Numbered from the stretch's first letter, positions 27,426 to 35,605 are shown. The stretch is DNA of 64,000 nt from Gaiellaceae bacterium (GCA_026002995.1 BPGK01000001.1:1178001-1242000), one strand, 5' to 3'. Translations and numbers: made by a program. Notes: generated from the letters alone by a model not told the origin.

Positions 27426-28163
27426 ACACGCAAGTACGGAGACGAGGTCCGAACCGGCTTCGAGGTCGTCCCCGCAATCGACCTGCTCGGCGACGAGGCG
27501 GTTCGGCTCGAGCAGGGCGCGTTCGACCGGGTCGTCGCGCGCGAGAGCGATCCGCGCTCGCTCGCGCGGCGGTTCGTCGCTGCAGGAGCGCGGACGATCC
27601 ACGTCGTCGACCTCGCTGGAGCACGGGACGGGCGCTGCCGGCCCGAGGTCATCGCCGACCTCGCCCGTGCGGCTGCGCCGGCCGCGGTTCAGGCTTCGGG
27701 CGGGGTGCGCGCGCCGGAAGACGCACGCGCGCTCGTCGCTGCCGGGGCCGAGCGCGTCGTCGTCGGAACGGCCGCGTGGGAGACGGCCGACGGAGTCGAG
27801 CGCTACGTCGAGGCGCTCGGCGAGCGGCTCGTCGTGGCCATCGACGTCCGCGGCGGGCGCGTCGTCGCGCGGGGGTGGACGGAGGACGCTGGGCTGACGG
27901 TCGCCGAGGCGCTCGAGCGGTGCGCGGCGGCGCGAGCCCCGCGGCTTCTCTGCTCCGCGGTCGAGCGCGACGGAACCCTCGCGGGGCCGGATCTCGCGCT
28001 GCTCGCCGAGGTGGTACGACGATCCGACGCGCCCGTGCTCGCAGCGGGCGGGATCCGCTCGAGCAGCGACCTCGAGGCGGTCGCGGCGGTTGGCTGCGCG
28101 GGCGCGATCGTCGGCCGCGCGCTCCTCGAGGGTGCACTCCCGCTGGCCTCGCTCGCCCGCTGA
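27420..28163 (+). CDS. hisA: Phosphoribosyl isomerase A (ProFAR isomerase)
   Basis: HisA isomerises ProFAR to PRFAR, the substrate of HisF/HisH. The 247-residue TIM barrel has catalytic Asp residues in VVPAIDLLG and VVAIDVRGG and the phosphate motifs ASGGVRAP and AAGGIRSS. In many actinobacteria the homologue (PriA) also serves tryptophan synthesis. No trpF is visible here, so a dual role is possible but not shown. The ATG at 27420 is 11 bases from TACAGT. It is divergent from the rest of the pathway. Confidence 0.95.
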   Translation: MVTRKYGDEVRTGFEVVPAIDLLGDEAVRLEQGAFDRVVARESDPRSLARRFVAAGARTIHVVDLAGARDGRCRPEVIADLARAAAPAAVQASGGVRAPEDARALVAAGAERVVVGTAAWETADGVERYVEALGERLVVAIDVRGGRVVARGWTEDAGLTVAEALERCAAARAPRLLCSAVERDGTLAGPDLALLAEVVRRSDAPVLAAGGIRSSSDLEAVAAVGCAGAIVGRALLEGALPLASLAR

Positions 28164-28164
28164 T

Positions 28165-28302
28165 TCACGCGCGCTCGTCGTCGTTCGCCTGCGAGCGTGC
28201 GAGGAGCGCGAGGACGACGACGAGGAGGACGTTGAGCAGGACGAGCGCGCCTGCGGCGAGCCCGAGCCACGTCCACAGAGAGGTGCCGATGGGCACGATC
28301 AT
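28165..28302 (-). CDS. Single-helix membrane protein of 45 residues, unknown function
   Basis: This short frame encodes 45 residues: a start at ATG 28302, one long hydrophobic helix (about residues 8-32, rich in Leu, Val and Ala) and a short charged tail ending NDDERA. A weak purine run (GAGGA) lies about 9 bases before the ATG. It sits just after hisA, facing it with one base between the stops. I recognise no family. The composition fits a real membrane segment more than chance, but the call is uncertain. Confidence 0.5.
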   Translation of the reverse strand: MIVPIGTSLWTWLGLAAGALVLLNVLLVVVLALLARSQANDDERA

Positions 28303-28334
28303 GGCGGCTCGTCCTCGAGCACCTCGGTAGCGTG

Positions 28335-28363
28335 CCGCAGACGGCGGATGTCGGCGTCTGCGG
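28335..28363. other. Hairpin in the 180-base gap before tRNA-Gly
   Basis: CCGCAGACG (28335-28343) and CGTCTGCGG (28355-28363) form a perfect 9-bp stem with an 11-base loop. It lies upstream of the 45-residue protein. There is no T-run on either side, so it is not a classical terminator. The rest of 28303-28483 shows nothing I can name. Confidence 0.45.
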
Positions 28364-28483
28364 TCCGAGGTTGCAGCGAGTGGCCGGTGCTGGGCTCGGC
28401 CCTCGACGTCTCGGACAGCGCCTCACGATGCCGGAGCTCGGAGCGGAAAGGGCGAGACCCCCGATCGGCCAGGCGCTTCGTGA

Positions 28484-28556
28484 AGCGGACGACGGGGCTC
28501 GAACCCGCGACACCTGGCTTGGGAAGCCAGTGCTCTACCAACTGAGCTACGTCCGC
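28484..28556 (-). tRNA. tRNA-Gly(CCC)
   Basis: This is a complete 73-base cloverleaf on the minus strand. The acceptor stem is GCGGACG/CGTCCGC, the D arm AGCTCAGTTGGTAGAGC is normal, and the anticodon loop TTCCCAA gives CCC, which reads GGG. The T arm contains GGTTCGAGC and the discriminator is U, as usual for tRNA-Gly. CCA is not encoded. Confidence 0.96.
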
Positions 28557-28603
28557 GCTGGCCCCGATTCTAGCTCGGAGCCGAGCGTGCTTTTGGAGAC
28601 GCG

Positions 28604-28609
28604 TAGAGT
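28604..28609 (+). promoter_or_regulatory. -10 hexamer TAGAGT of the 28618 gene
   Basis: TAGAGT ends 8 bases before the ATG at 28618, matching the leaderless pattern. Confidence 0.45.
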
Positions 28610-28617
28610 CCGTCCAG

Positions 28618-29490
28618 ATGCGCATCGCGCTCGCCGCTCTCTCCCTCGGGCTTGTCCTCGCGTGCGCCTCCTCGTCGGTGCCTGCGGCGAGGGGCGCCGA
28701 CGCCTCCGTCTTCTCCGGTCTCGGGACGTGGGTGGACATCTACGACCGCCCCGTGTACGCGGCTCCCGAGGCGACGGCTGCACGGATCGCCGCTCGGGGC
28801 GTGCGGGTCGTCTGGGTCGAGACCGCGAACTACGGCGCGTCGGTCGACGTCGTCGATCCCCTGCGACTCGGCCGGTTCGTGGAGGCGCTCCACGCCCGAG
28901 GTCTACGGGTCGTCGGCTGGTACCTCCCCGGCCACGTCCGGCCGGCCCTCGACGTCCGGCGGGCGCTCGCGATGCTCGCGTTCCGGACACCGAAGGGCGA
29001 GGCGCTCGACGGCATCGCGCTCGACATCGAGGCGACGACGCTCGCGAACGTCGGGCTCCGCTCACGGCGCGCCGTCGCGCTCACGCAACGCGTCCGGCGC
29101 GCGGCGGGCGAGGTCCCGCTCGCGATCGTCCCCTTGAACCCGCGCGGGCTCGAGCGGCGCCCGACGGCGTGGCCGCGCTACCCGTGGCAGGCGCTCGCCG
29201 CCTCGTCCGATGCGATCGCGCCGATGGTGTACACGGGCGGTGCGCTCCGGGGCTTCGACGCGACGTACGGGTACGTCACGCGGTCGCTCAGGCTGCTCCG
29301 CGAGTACACGGGCGACCCCGAGCTCCCGATCCACGTCGTCGGCGGCGTCGCCGACCGCCTCGGGCCCGCGGAGCTCGCGGGCTTCGTCGAGGCCGTACGC
29401 GACGACGGCGGCATCATCGGCGTGAGCCTCTACGACTGGCAGACGACGCCCGCTCGCGCCTGGAAGCGGCTCGCCTCGCTCAGACCGTAG
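28618..29490 (+). CDS. Exported TIM-barrel protein, glycosidase-like
   Basis: This 290-residue protein has a hydrophobic signal segment (residues 1-26). A Cys at residue 16 (LVLAC) gives a weak lipobox, so it may be either secreted or a lipoprotein. The body alternates strands and helices as in a TIM barrel: GTWVDIYD, VVWVETANYG, VVGWYLPGH, GIALDIEATT with two acidic residues at a strand end, IVPLNPRG, IAPMVYTGG, and GVSLYDWQTT at the end. This layout resembles the glycoside-hydrolase-like proteins of unknown substrate. The last 11 bases overlap the convergent HIT gene. Confidence 0.75.
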   Translation: MRIALAALSLGLVLACASSSVPAARGADASVFSGLGTWVDIYDRPVYAAPEATAARIAARGVRVVWVETANYGASVDVVDPLRLGRFVEALHARGLRVVGWYLPGHVRPALDVRRALAMLAFRTPKGEALDGIALDIEATTLANVGLRSRRAVALTQRVRRAAGEVPLAIVPLNPRGLERRPTAWPRYPWQALAASSDAIAPMVYTGGALRGFDATYGYVTRSLRLLREYTGDPELPIHVVGGVADRLGPAELAGFVEAVRDDGGIIGVSLYDWQTTPARAWKRLASLRP

Positions 29491-29971
29491 ACCAGGCCTC
29501 TCGCAGCCGCTCGCGCGTGGCGAGGAGGTGCTCGGGGAGCACCTTCACGTCTGCGAGCACGGGCATGAAGTTCGTGTCGCCGGACCAGCGGGGGACGACG
29601 TGCAGGTGGACGTGGTCGTCGATCCCCGCGCCGGCCGGGCGCCCCAGGTTCCAGCCCAGGTTGAACCCGTCGGGGGCGTACGTTCGCGCGAGCGCGTCCA
29701 TAGCAGCGACGGCGAGCCGATGGATCTCGAGCGCCTCTGCATCCGCGAGTCCGGCGAGCGTCCCGACGTGCCGTGTCGGAGCGACCATCACGTGCCCCGA
29801 GGAGTACGGGTACTTGTTGAGGAGAACCGCGGCCTTCTCGCCCCGGTGGACGAGGAGGGTCTCCGTCGCTCCGAGAGCTCCCTCCGCCTCGGCGCAGAAG
29901 ACGCACCCGTCCCCGTCGCCGGCCTGCTGGACGTACTCGAGGCGCCAGGGCGCCCACAGCGGCTTGGTCAT
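29480..29971 (-). CDS. HIT family nucleotide hydrolase/phosphorylase
   Basis: This 163-residue protein has the histidine-triad motif HVHLHVVPRW (about residue 118-127), with the catalytic His, and the zinc-type pair CVFC near residue 25. The PLWAPWRLEYV start is typical of the actinobacterial Ap4A phosphorylase-like HIT proteins, which split dinucleoside polyphosphates or nucleotide adducts. The exact substrate is not determined by the sequence. The ATG at 29971 is 6 bases from a minus-strand TAGAAC. Confidence 0.92.
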   Translation of the reverse strand: MTKPLWAPWRLEYVQQAGDGDGCVFCAEAEGALGATETLLVHRGEKAAVLLNKYPYSSGHVMVAPTRHVGTLAGLADAEALEIHRLAVAAMDALARTYAPDGFNLGWNLGRPAGAGIDDHVHLHVVPRWSGDTNFMPVLADVKVLPEHLLATRERLREAWSTV

Positions 29972-29977
29972 GGTCGG

Positions 29978-29983
29978 GTTCTA
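29978..29983 (-). promoter_or_regulatory. -10 hexamer TAGAAC of the HIT gene
   Basis: It reads on the minus strand and ends 6 bases before the HIT ATG. Confidence 0.45.
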
Positions 29984-30077
29984 CCGCAGTTGCAGGTGCG
30001 GTGCGCGCCCTCTACACTCGCGCGGCGATATTCGCGGCACCCGGGATAGTGACCTCCGTCGGAGCGCTCCGGGCCTC

Positions 30078-30599
30078 CTGATCGACCGCTGTCGGCTCCG
30101 GCTCGCGGCCACGCTCGTCGCGCTCGTCGCGCTCACGGGCTGCGCCGAGGCGTCCCTCACTGTCTCGCAGGAGACCCGCCGCGTCGCGCGGATCGTCGAC
30201 GGCGACACGCTCGTCGTCCAAGGCGGCGAGCGCGTGCGGCTCCTCCAGGTGGACGCGCCCGAGGCGGGCAGCGAGTGCTACGCGGGCGCCGCCGCCCGCG
30301 CGCTCGCGCGCCTCACGCCGGTCGGTGCGGAGGTCGTTCTCGAGTCCGACCCGGCGCTCGATCGCGTCGACCGCTTCGGTCGGCTCTTGCGGTACGTGCG
30401 CTCCGGCGCGCTGAACGTCAACGTCGAGCTCGTACGCCGTGGCGCGGCGACGCCGTACTTCTACCACGGGGAGCGCGGACGGTACGCCTCCCGCTTGCTC
30501 GCCGCCGCACGAGACGCACGCGCGGCGCGGCGAGGCATGTGGGGCGCGTGCGAGGTCTCATGGGCCCCGACGCGGCAGGTCGACACGCGGTTCCCGTGA
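30078..30599 (+). CDS. Thermonuclease-like lipoprotein (SNase domain), start uncertain
   Basis: Staphylococcal-nuclease-like enzymes cut DNA and RNA with calcium. The SNase fold is clear: VARIVDGDTLVV, RVRLLQVDAPEAG with the catalytic Arg and Asp, then DRFGRLLRYV and NVELVRRGAATPY. Before it is a lipoprotein signal ending ALTGC, so the enzyme should sit on the outer face of the membrane. No ATG, GTG or TTG lies in frame before the signal. The CTG at 30078 gives a normal signal of 20 residues before the Cys, and an ATT at 30030 is another option. Length is 173 residues. Confidence 0.82.
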   Translation: MIDRCRLRLAATLVALVALTGCAEASLTVSQETRRVARIVDGDTLVVQGGERVRLLQVDAPEAGSECYAGAAARALARLTPVGAEVVLESDPALDRVDRFGRLLRYVRSGALNVNVELVRRGAATPYFYHGERGRYASRLLAAARDARAARRGMWGACEVSWAPTRQVDTRFP

Positions 30600-30663
30600 C
30601 GCTCCCTCGACCGAGGGACGTGCGTACCCCGCAACCGGACCTTCGGCCCGGCATACCTGGACC

Positions 30664-30691
30664 TCAAGCAAGCGCCGCCGGACGCCGATCA
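30664..30691 (+). promoter_or_regulatory. Sigma-28/WhiG-like promoter candidate
   Basis: TCAAGC (30664-30669), a 14-base spacer and GCCGATCA (30684-30691) resemble the sigma-28 (FliA/WhiG) consensus TAAA-N15/16-GCCGATAA. It lies 45 bases before the small protein at 30736 in an otherwise gene-free stretch (30600-30735). Confidence 0.4.
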
Positions 30692-30735
30692 GGGTGAACT
30701 GTGAGCTGCGAACCGAAGCGACGAGGGAGGCGGTC

Positions 30736-30939
30736 ATGACTGCGGCCCAGTTCGAGCTGATCGACGAGACCGAAGCCGAGGCGATCCTTCGCTGGCGCTT
30801 CGAGGAGCTCGTCCGAGCGGGCTACGACGTCGGCTCGGCGCTCGTCCTCGCCTCGCACGTCGAGGTCGACCTCCACCAAGCGGCCGACCTCACGCGGCGC
30901 GGCTGCTCGCCGGAAACGGCCCTTCGCATCCTCCTCTAA
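30736..30939 (+). CDS. Small acidic helical protein, unknown function
   Basis: This 67-residue protein begins MTAAQFELIDETEAEAILRW and is predicted mostly helical, with a WRFEELVRAGYD segment and a C-terminal repeat-like DLTRRGCSPETALRILL. I do not recognise a family. The start is firm: GGGAGG (30725-30730) lies 5 bases before the ATG. The promoter candidate upstream is of sigma-28/WhiG type. If that is right, the gene is expressed in a special state such as development or motility. Confidence 0.7.
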   Translation: MTAAQFELIDETEAEAILRWRFEELVRAGYDVGSALVLASHVEVDLHQAADLTRRGCSPETALRILL

Positions 30940-31005
30940 CGCGTGCCCTCCACGCCGACGGCCAGGCCCCGATGCGGCGGGGGCCTCGGCCGCGCGCCCG
31001 GCCCC

Positions 31006-31998
31006 TCAGAGCCAGCGCTTCCAGCGGAAGATCCCGACCATCCCGAAGAGGGCGGCGGCCATCACCGCCATGATGACCCAGAACGCGTGCCGCGTCCCTT
31101 CGCCCGGGAAGAGGACGTTCATCCCGAAGATGCTCGCGATCACGGTCAGGGGCAGCGCGATCGTCGCGATGACCGTGAGGATGCGGAGGACGTCACCCTG
31201 CTCATGGGCGATGACCGACTCGTTCGTGGACTCGAGCGCCTCGATCACCTCCTTGTAGTTGTCGAGGAGGTCCCAGATCCGCTCCGCGGAGTCGACGATG
31301 TCGTCGAAGTACTGCTCGAGCTCCTCAGGGAGGAAGGCCTCGACCCGGCGCTCGAGCACGCGCAGGGTCGTGCGCTCGGGCTTGATGATCTTCCGGTAGG
31401 AGATGATCTCCTGCTTGACGTTCGAGATGTCGCGAACGACCTCGTAGGAGCGGCCCTCGAACATCTCGTCCTCGATCACGTCGAGCTTGTGCGCGATCTT
31501 GTCGAGGATCGGGAAGCAGTAGTCGAAGAGGTCGTCGAGGATCTCGTACAGGAGCCGGCCCGAGCCGCGCGCGAAGAGCTGCTCGCGGAGCTCCTCGTCC
31601 TCCTGGCAGCGGTCGAAGAGGCGGGTGACCGGGTGGAGCTGGGGGTGGGGAATGGTGACGACGTAGTCGCGCCCGATGAAGATGTCGAGCTCGGCTGCGT
31701 TCAGCCGCTGCACCTGCTTGTCGAAGACCGGGAAGTGGAGAACGGCGAAGAGGTACCCCTCGTCTTCGTAGTCGTCGACCTTCGGGCGCTGCCGCTTCGA
31801 GACGATGTCCTCGACGTCGAGCGGGTGCCAGCCGAACCGATCGGCCAGCTCTTGAGCGACCTCGACGTCGGGGGCGACGACGTTGATCCAGGTGAGGCCG
31901 CTAGCGGAGAGCTCGTGGACGAGGGGCGCTGGGCGTGCAGTGGCCTGGCCGGCTCCACGGGCCGAGCGTGTGCGCCGGATGCGGGGAAGGCTGGGCAC
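31006..31998 (-). CDS. corA: CorA-family magnesium/divalent cation channel
   Basis: CorA forms a pentameric Mg2+ channel. The 330-residue protein has the large cytoplasmic domain (residues 1-265) and two C-terminal membrane helices. The selectivity signature GMN is present in SIFGMNVLFPGE near residue 290, and the end is basic (FRWKRWL) as usual. It starts at a GTG. A minus-strand TACAAT lies about 40 bases upstream (32040-32045). The TM1-loop-TM2 topology agrees with CorA rather than ZntB specifically, so zinc or cobalt transport remains possible. Confidence 0.94.
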   Translation of the reverse strand: MPSLPRIRRTRSARGAGQATARPAPLVHELSASGLTWINVVAPDVEVAQELADRFGWHPLDVEDIVSKRQRPKVDDYEDEGYLFAVLHFPVFDKQVQRLNAAELDIFIGRDYVVTIPHPQLHPVTRLFDRCQEDEELREQLFARGSGRLLYEILDDLFDYCFPILDKIAHKLDVIEDEMFEGRSYEVVRDISNVKQEIISYRKIIKPERTTLRVLERRVEAFLPEELEQYFDDIVDSAERIWDLLDNYKEVIEALESTNESVIAHEQGDVLRILTVIATIALPLTVIASIFGMNVLFPGEGTRHAFWVIMAVMAAALFGMVGIFRWKRWL

Positions 31999-32064
31999 GG
32001 CGACTGAGCGGGTCGTCCACGGTCCGATGCATGTTCGCGATTGTAGCCCGCTCGCCTCCCTCGA

Positions 32065-33312
32065 CTACGCGGAGACGGCAGCGGCCGTCGGCGTCCGCCG
32101 GGCGCGTTCGGGGAGCTGGGAGTCGACGGCGAACGTCAGCGCGGCGCCGAGCGCGCAGAGCCCGGCCGCCGCGAGCCAGACGCCGGTCGGCGAGAGGGCG
32201 AGCCCGGCGCCTCCAAGCGCCGGCCCGAGCGCGAAGCCGATCTGCCAGGAGAGCGCATTCAGCGCCATGTAGCGCCCGAGGAGGTGGGGCGCGGCGAGGT
32301 CGGCGACGAGGGGGGCGGCGACGGCGCCATGGAGGCACATGCCGACGGCGAAGATCGCCATCACGAGCGTGAGGACGGCCATTGCCCCTGTCGGGGACAA
32401 CGCGCCCGCGAGCGGGACGAGGAGCCACGCGGCGGCCCACAGCGCCCCGAACAGCGCGAGCGTCGGCATGCGCCTGCGACCGCGGGCGAGCCGGGCGATC
32501 GGGAGCTGCGCGAGGAGGATGACGACCGTGTTGACGAGGAAGAGGAGGCCGATCAGCGTCTCGCTCAGGCCGGCCTCGTTCTTCGCGTAGACGGGGAGGA
32601 CGTCGAAGCCGGAGTACCCGGCGAAGATGAAGAGCGCGTTCAGCGACACGACCGCGACGACGGGGCGCTGTCGCAGCACCTCCCGGTACGAGCCGACGCG
32701 CCGCTCGGCGGCCGGAGCCCGCTCGGGTGCCGGGACGAGGAGCGCCATCACGACGCCGTAGACGGCGAACGAGGCCGAGTCGATGAGGAAGAGCGTCACG
32801 AACGAGCGCGGCGAGTCGGCGCTCGCGATCAGCCCGCCGGTCAACGCCCCGAGCCCGAACCCGAGGTTCATCACGACGCGCTGCATGGCGAAGGCGGCCG
32901 GCCGTTGCTCGGTCGGCGTCAGGCCCGCGATGAGCGTCGACTGCGCAGGCCAGAAGCCGCCGACGCCGACGCCGCTGAGGGCAGCGACCGCGAAGCCCTG
33001 CCAGGGCGTCTCGACGAGCGCGTACAGGGCGTAGCCGACCGTGAGGATCGCGAGCGAGAGCCCGAGCATGGCCTTGCCTCCGAAGCGGTCGATCTGCGAG
33101 CCGAAGACGGGGCCGGCCACGATCGAGACCGTCGCGTGCGTCGCGAGGATCAGGCCCGCGGTCGCGAGCCCGATCCCCCGGACGTTGTGCAGGTAGATGA
33201 AGAGGAACGGCAGCACGACGCCGTTCCCGAACGCGTTGACGAGCCCGCCGAGCTGGAGCGTCGTCACGGAGCGGGGGAGAGGCGGGACGTACGTGCGGAG
33301 CAGTCCGCGCAC
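32065..33312 (-). CDS. Major facilitator superfamily transporter
   Basis: This 415-residue protein has about 12 hydrophobic helices. The MFS motif A loop between helices 2 and 3 reads GSQIDRFGGKAML near residue 75, and motif C-like glycines follow (ALTGGLIA). A short cytoplasmic loop after helix 6 is rich in Arg. It resembles drug exporters of the DHA1 type, but the substrate cannot be named. The GTG at 33312 is 6 bases from a minus-strand TAGGGT. Confidence 0.9.
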   Translation of the reverse strand: MRGLLRTYVPPLPRSVTTLQLGGLVNAFGNGVVLPFLFIYLHNVRGIGLATAGLILATHATVSIVAGPVFGSQIDRFGGKAMLGLSLAILTVGYALYALVETPWQGFAVAALSGVGVGGFWPAQSTLIAGLTPTEQRPAAFAMQRVVMNLGFGLGALTGGLIASADSPRSFVTLFLIDSASFAVYGVVMALLVPAPERAPAAERRVGSYREVLRQRPVVAVVSLNALFIFAGYSGFDVLPVYAKNEAGLSETLIGLLFLVNTVVILLAQLPIARLARGRRRMPTLALFGALWAAAWLLVPLAGALSPTGAMAVLTLVMAIFAVGMCLHGAVAAPLVADLAAPHLLGRYMALNALSWQIGFALGPALGGAGLALSPTGVWLAAAGLCALGAALTFAVDSQLPERARRTPTAAAVSA

Positions 33313-33318
33313 CTTGGG

Positions 33319-33324
33319 ACCCTA
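33319..33324 (-). promoter_or_regulatory. -10 hexamer TAGGGT of the MFS gene
   Basis: Minus-strand TAGGGT ends 6 bases before the transporter start codon. Confidence 0.45.
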
Positions 33325-33409
33325 GCCGGGCGGATGCGCCGGCGGATTCTCCTCGTCGAGGACCTGGAACAGGCGACGGCGTGGATGGACTGCGAGGTAT
33401 CCCCCGCGA

Positions 33410-33482
33410 TGCGCCCGGCAGGATTCGAACCTGCGGCCTATGGCTCCGGAGGCCATCGCTCTATCCCCTGAGCTACGGGCGC
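33410..33482 (-). tRNA. tRNA-Arg(CCG)
   Basis: This is a complete 73-base tRNA on the minus strand. The acceptor stem is GCGCCCG/CGGGCGC, the D arm AGCTCAGGGGATAGAGC is normal, and the anticodon loop CTCCGGA gives CCG, reading CGG. The T arm contains GGTTCGAAT and the discriminator is A. CCA is not encoded. Confidence 0.96.
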
Positions 33483-33512
33483 GGATGGGTCAGTGTACTC
33501 GCCGCGCGCCGT

Positions 33513-33518
33513 TAGGCT
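33513..33518 (+). promoter_or_regulatory. -10 hexamer TAGGCT of the epimerase gene
   Basis: TAGGCT ends 7 bases before the GTG at 33526. This supports GTG 33526 over the longer frame that begins at 33493. Confidence 0.5.
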
Positions 33519-33525
33519 CACTCCC

Positions 33526-34542
33526 GTGCAGGTCCGCGCGCGCATCGTCCGCCTCGACCTCGCCGAGACGTTCGTCATCTCGCGCGAGGCGTCCGATCAC
33601 GCGGAGGTCGTCCATGTGGCTCTGAGCCACGAAGGGGTGGTGGGCTACGGCGAGGCGGCCCCGGTCGAGCGCTACGGTGAGTCAGCGGCCTCGGCGCTCC
33701 GCTTCCTCGAGGAGCACGGCTCGCTCCTCGGCGACGACCCGTTCGCCCTCGAGGAGATCGGGTCGCGCCTCGCCGAGATCCCCGGCGAGCATGCCGCGAA
33801 GGCGGCGCTCGACGCGGCGCTGCACGACCTCCAGGGGAAGCTCCTCGGCGTCCCCGTCTGGAAGCTCCTCGGGCTCCCGCGCGCCGGCCCGCCGACCTCG
33901 TGGACGATCTGGCTCGGCGACCCCGACGACATGGCGCGGCGCGCGGAGCGCTCCGCGCCTCGGTTCCGGCGACTCAAGCTCAAGCTCGGCGGAGGGGACG
34001 GCCTCGACGTCGAGCGTGTCCGCGCCGTCCGTGGCGTCACCGACCGGCCGCTGCAGGTCGACGTCAACGAGTGGTGGTCGCTCGAGGAGGCGCTCGCCGC
34101 GCTCCCGCAGCTCGCCGCGCTCGGCGTGGAGTACTGCGAGCAGCCGCTGCGCGCCGGCGACGAGGGCGGCCGCGTGCTGAAGGAGCGCTCGCCGATCCCG
34201 ATCTACGTCGACGAGGACTGCCACGTCCTCGCCGACATGGCCCGTTGCGCCGAGATCGCGCACGGTGTCAACCTCAAGCTGGCGAAGTCCGGGGGCATCC
34301 GAGAAGCGATCCGCATGGCGCATGCGGCGCGTGCCCTCGGGCTCGGGGTCATGGTGGGCTGCATGCTCGAGTCGGGGCTCGGGATCGCCGCGGGGTGTTG
34401 CGTCGCTCCGCTCTGCGACCACGCCGACCTCGACGGGAACTTGTTGCTGGCCGACGATCCATGTCCGGGCGTCGCGCTCGTCGACGGCGTGCAGGTGCCT
34501 GCGGCGAGCCCAGGGCTCGGCGTCTCCGTCCCCCATGTCTGA
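33526..34542 (+). CDS. dgcA: Enolase-superfamily epimerase, DgcA / Ala-Glu epimerase type
   Basis: This 338-residue enzyme has the catalytic set of the Ala-Glu epimerase subgroup: the KxK pair in RRLKLKLGG, metal ligands Asp in LQVDVNEWW, Glu in YCEQPL and Asp in YVDEDCH, and the second KxK in NLKLAKSGG. The MLESGLGIAA segment is also typical. It overlaps a DUF1611 gene by 8 bases. That same pairing is known as DgcA-DgcN, in which D-glutamate is N-acetylated and then racemised. The pairing makes N-acetyl-D-glutamate the most likely substrate, although dipeptide epimerisation cannot be excluded. Confidence 0.87.
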   Translation: MQVRARIVRLDLAETFVISREASDHAEVVHVALSHEGVVGYGEAAPVERYGESAASALRFLEEHGSLLGDDPFALEEIGSRLAEIPGEHAAKAALDAALHDLQGKLLGVPVWKLLGLPRAGPPTSWTIWLGDPDDMARRAERSAPRFRRLKLKLGGGDGLDVERVRAVRGVTDRPLQVDVNEWWSLEEALAALPQLAALGVEYCEQPLRAGDEGGRVLKERSPIPIYVDEDCHVLADMARCAEIAHGVNLKLAKSGGIREAIRMAHAARALGLGVMVGCMLESGLGIAAGCCVAPLCDHADLDGNLLLADDPCPGVALVDGVQVPAASPGLGVSVPHV

Positions 34543-35563
34543 GCGAGCCCGCCGCATCCTGATGCTCGGCGAGGGGTTCTCGCACGACCCCCACTACGGC
34601 AAGACGATGAGGGGGATCATCCGCTATGGCCCCGACCCCGTGGTTGCGATCCTCGACTCCCGCCGGGCCGGCGCAGAGCACGAGGGGATCCCCATCGTCG
34701 GCACCGTCGCCGAAGCGCTCGTCTACGAGCCGTCGGTTGCGGTCGTTGGCGTCGCCACGCAGGGTGGACGGTTCCCGCCCGCCTGGCGGGAGCTTCTGAA
34801 GGCGTGCATCGCGCACGGGCTCTCGATCGAGAGCGGCCTGCACGAGTTCGTCTCCGAGGATCCCGAGCTGACCGAGCTCGCGCGCCGCCACGGCGTCGAG
34901 CTCCGCGACCTGCGGAAGCCGCCGGAGGGCCTGAACGTGCCGTCCGGCGCGAATCTCGAGGTGCCTGCGAAGATCGTCTTGACGGTCGGCTCCGACTGCG
35001 CGATCGGGAAGAAGACGGTCGCGATCGAGCTCGACCTCGAGGCGCGTCGCCGGGGGCTCCGCTCGGTGTTCGTGCCCACGGGGCAGACGGGGATCGCGAT
35101 CGCGGGTTGGGGGATCGCCGTCGACGCGGTCGTGGCCGACTTCCTCGCGGGCGCGGCGGAGCGCCTGGTCGTCGAGGGGCACGCCCGCGGCGGCGAGCTC
35201 CTCTTCGTCGAGGGGCAGGGCTCGCTCGTCCACCCGCTCTACTCGGGCGTGACGCTCGGGCTCTTCCACGGCTCGGTTCCGCACGCGCTCGTCCTCTGCC
35301 ATCGCGCCGGGGCGACCGAGATCGAGGGGTGTCCGGGACACCCGATCCCGCCCCTCTCGACCCTCGTCCGACTTCACGAGGAGGTCTCCCTGCCGGCGCG
35401 CAGAGCGCGCGTCGCGGGCATCGCGCTCAACACCGCCGACCTCGACGACCGAGACGCCCGTGCCGCCGTCCAGCGAGCCGCAGACGAGACGGGGCTGCCG
35501 GCGGACGATCCGGTGCGCTTCGGCGCGGCGCCTCTGCTTGACGCCGTCCTCGCGTCGCTCTAG
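34535..35563 (+). CDS. dgcN: DUF1611 protein, DgcN-like D-glutamate N-acetyltransferase
   Basis: This 342-residue protein has an N-terminal Rossmann-like domain and a C-terminal P-loop-like domain with VGSDCAIGKKTVAIEL near residue 150 and GHARGGELLFVEGQGSL near residue 218. DUF1611 members are known as DgcN, which transfers acetyl to D-glutamate. The start ATG overlaps the epimerase stop. This arrangement supports a two-gene route for use of D-glutamate, for example from peptidoglycan. Activity itself is inferred from family and context. Confidence 0.86.
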   Translation: MSERARRILMLGEGFSHDPHYGKTMRGIIRYGPDPVVAILDSRRAGAEHEGIPIVGTVAEALVYEPSVAVVGVATQGGRFPPAWRELLKACIAHGLSIESGLHEFVSEDPELTELARRHGVELRDLRKPPEGLNVPSGANLEVPAKIVLTVGSDCAIGKKTVAIELDLEARRRGLRSVFVPTGQTGIAIAGWGIAVDAVVADFLAGAAERLVVEGHARGGELLFVEGQGSLVHPLYSGVTLGLFHGSVPHALVLCHRAGATEIEGCPGHPIPPLSTLVRLHEEVSLPARRARVAGIALNTADLDDRDARAAVQRAADETGLPADDPVRFGAAPLLDAVLASL

Positions 35564-35605
35564 CGTTCCGGAGCCGCGGGGGAGAGGCCCGCGTAGGTGG
35601 ATCCG

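Noticed and set aside
28573-28594. A possible terminator (GCTCGG-AG-CCGAGC, then TTTT) before the 28618 gene
   Set aside because: The stem is only 6 bp, the T-run is short and offset by four bases, and no plus-strand gene ends nearby. It may be part of the promoter region.
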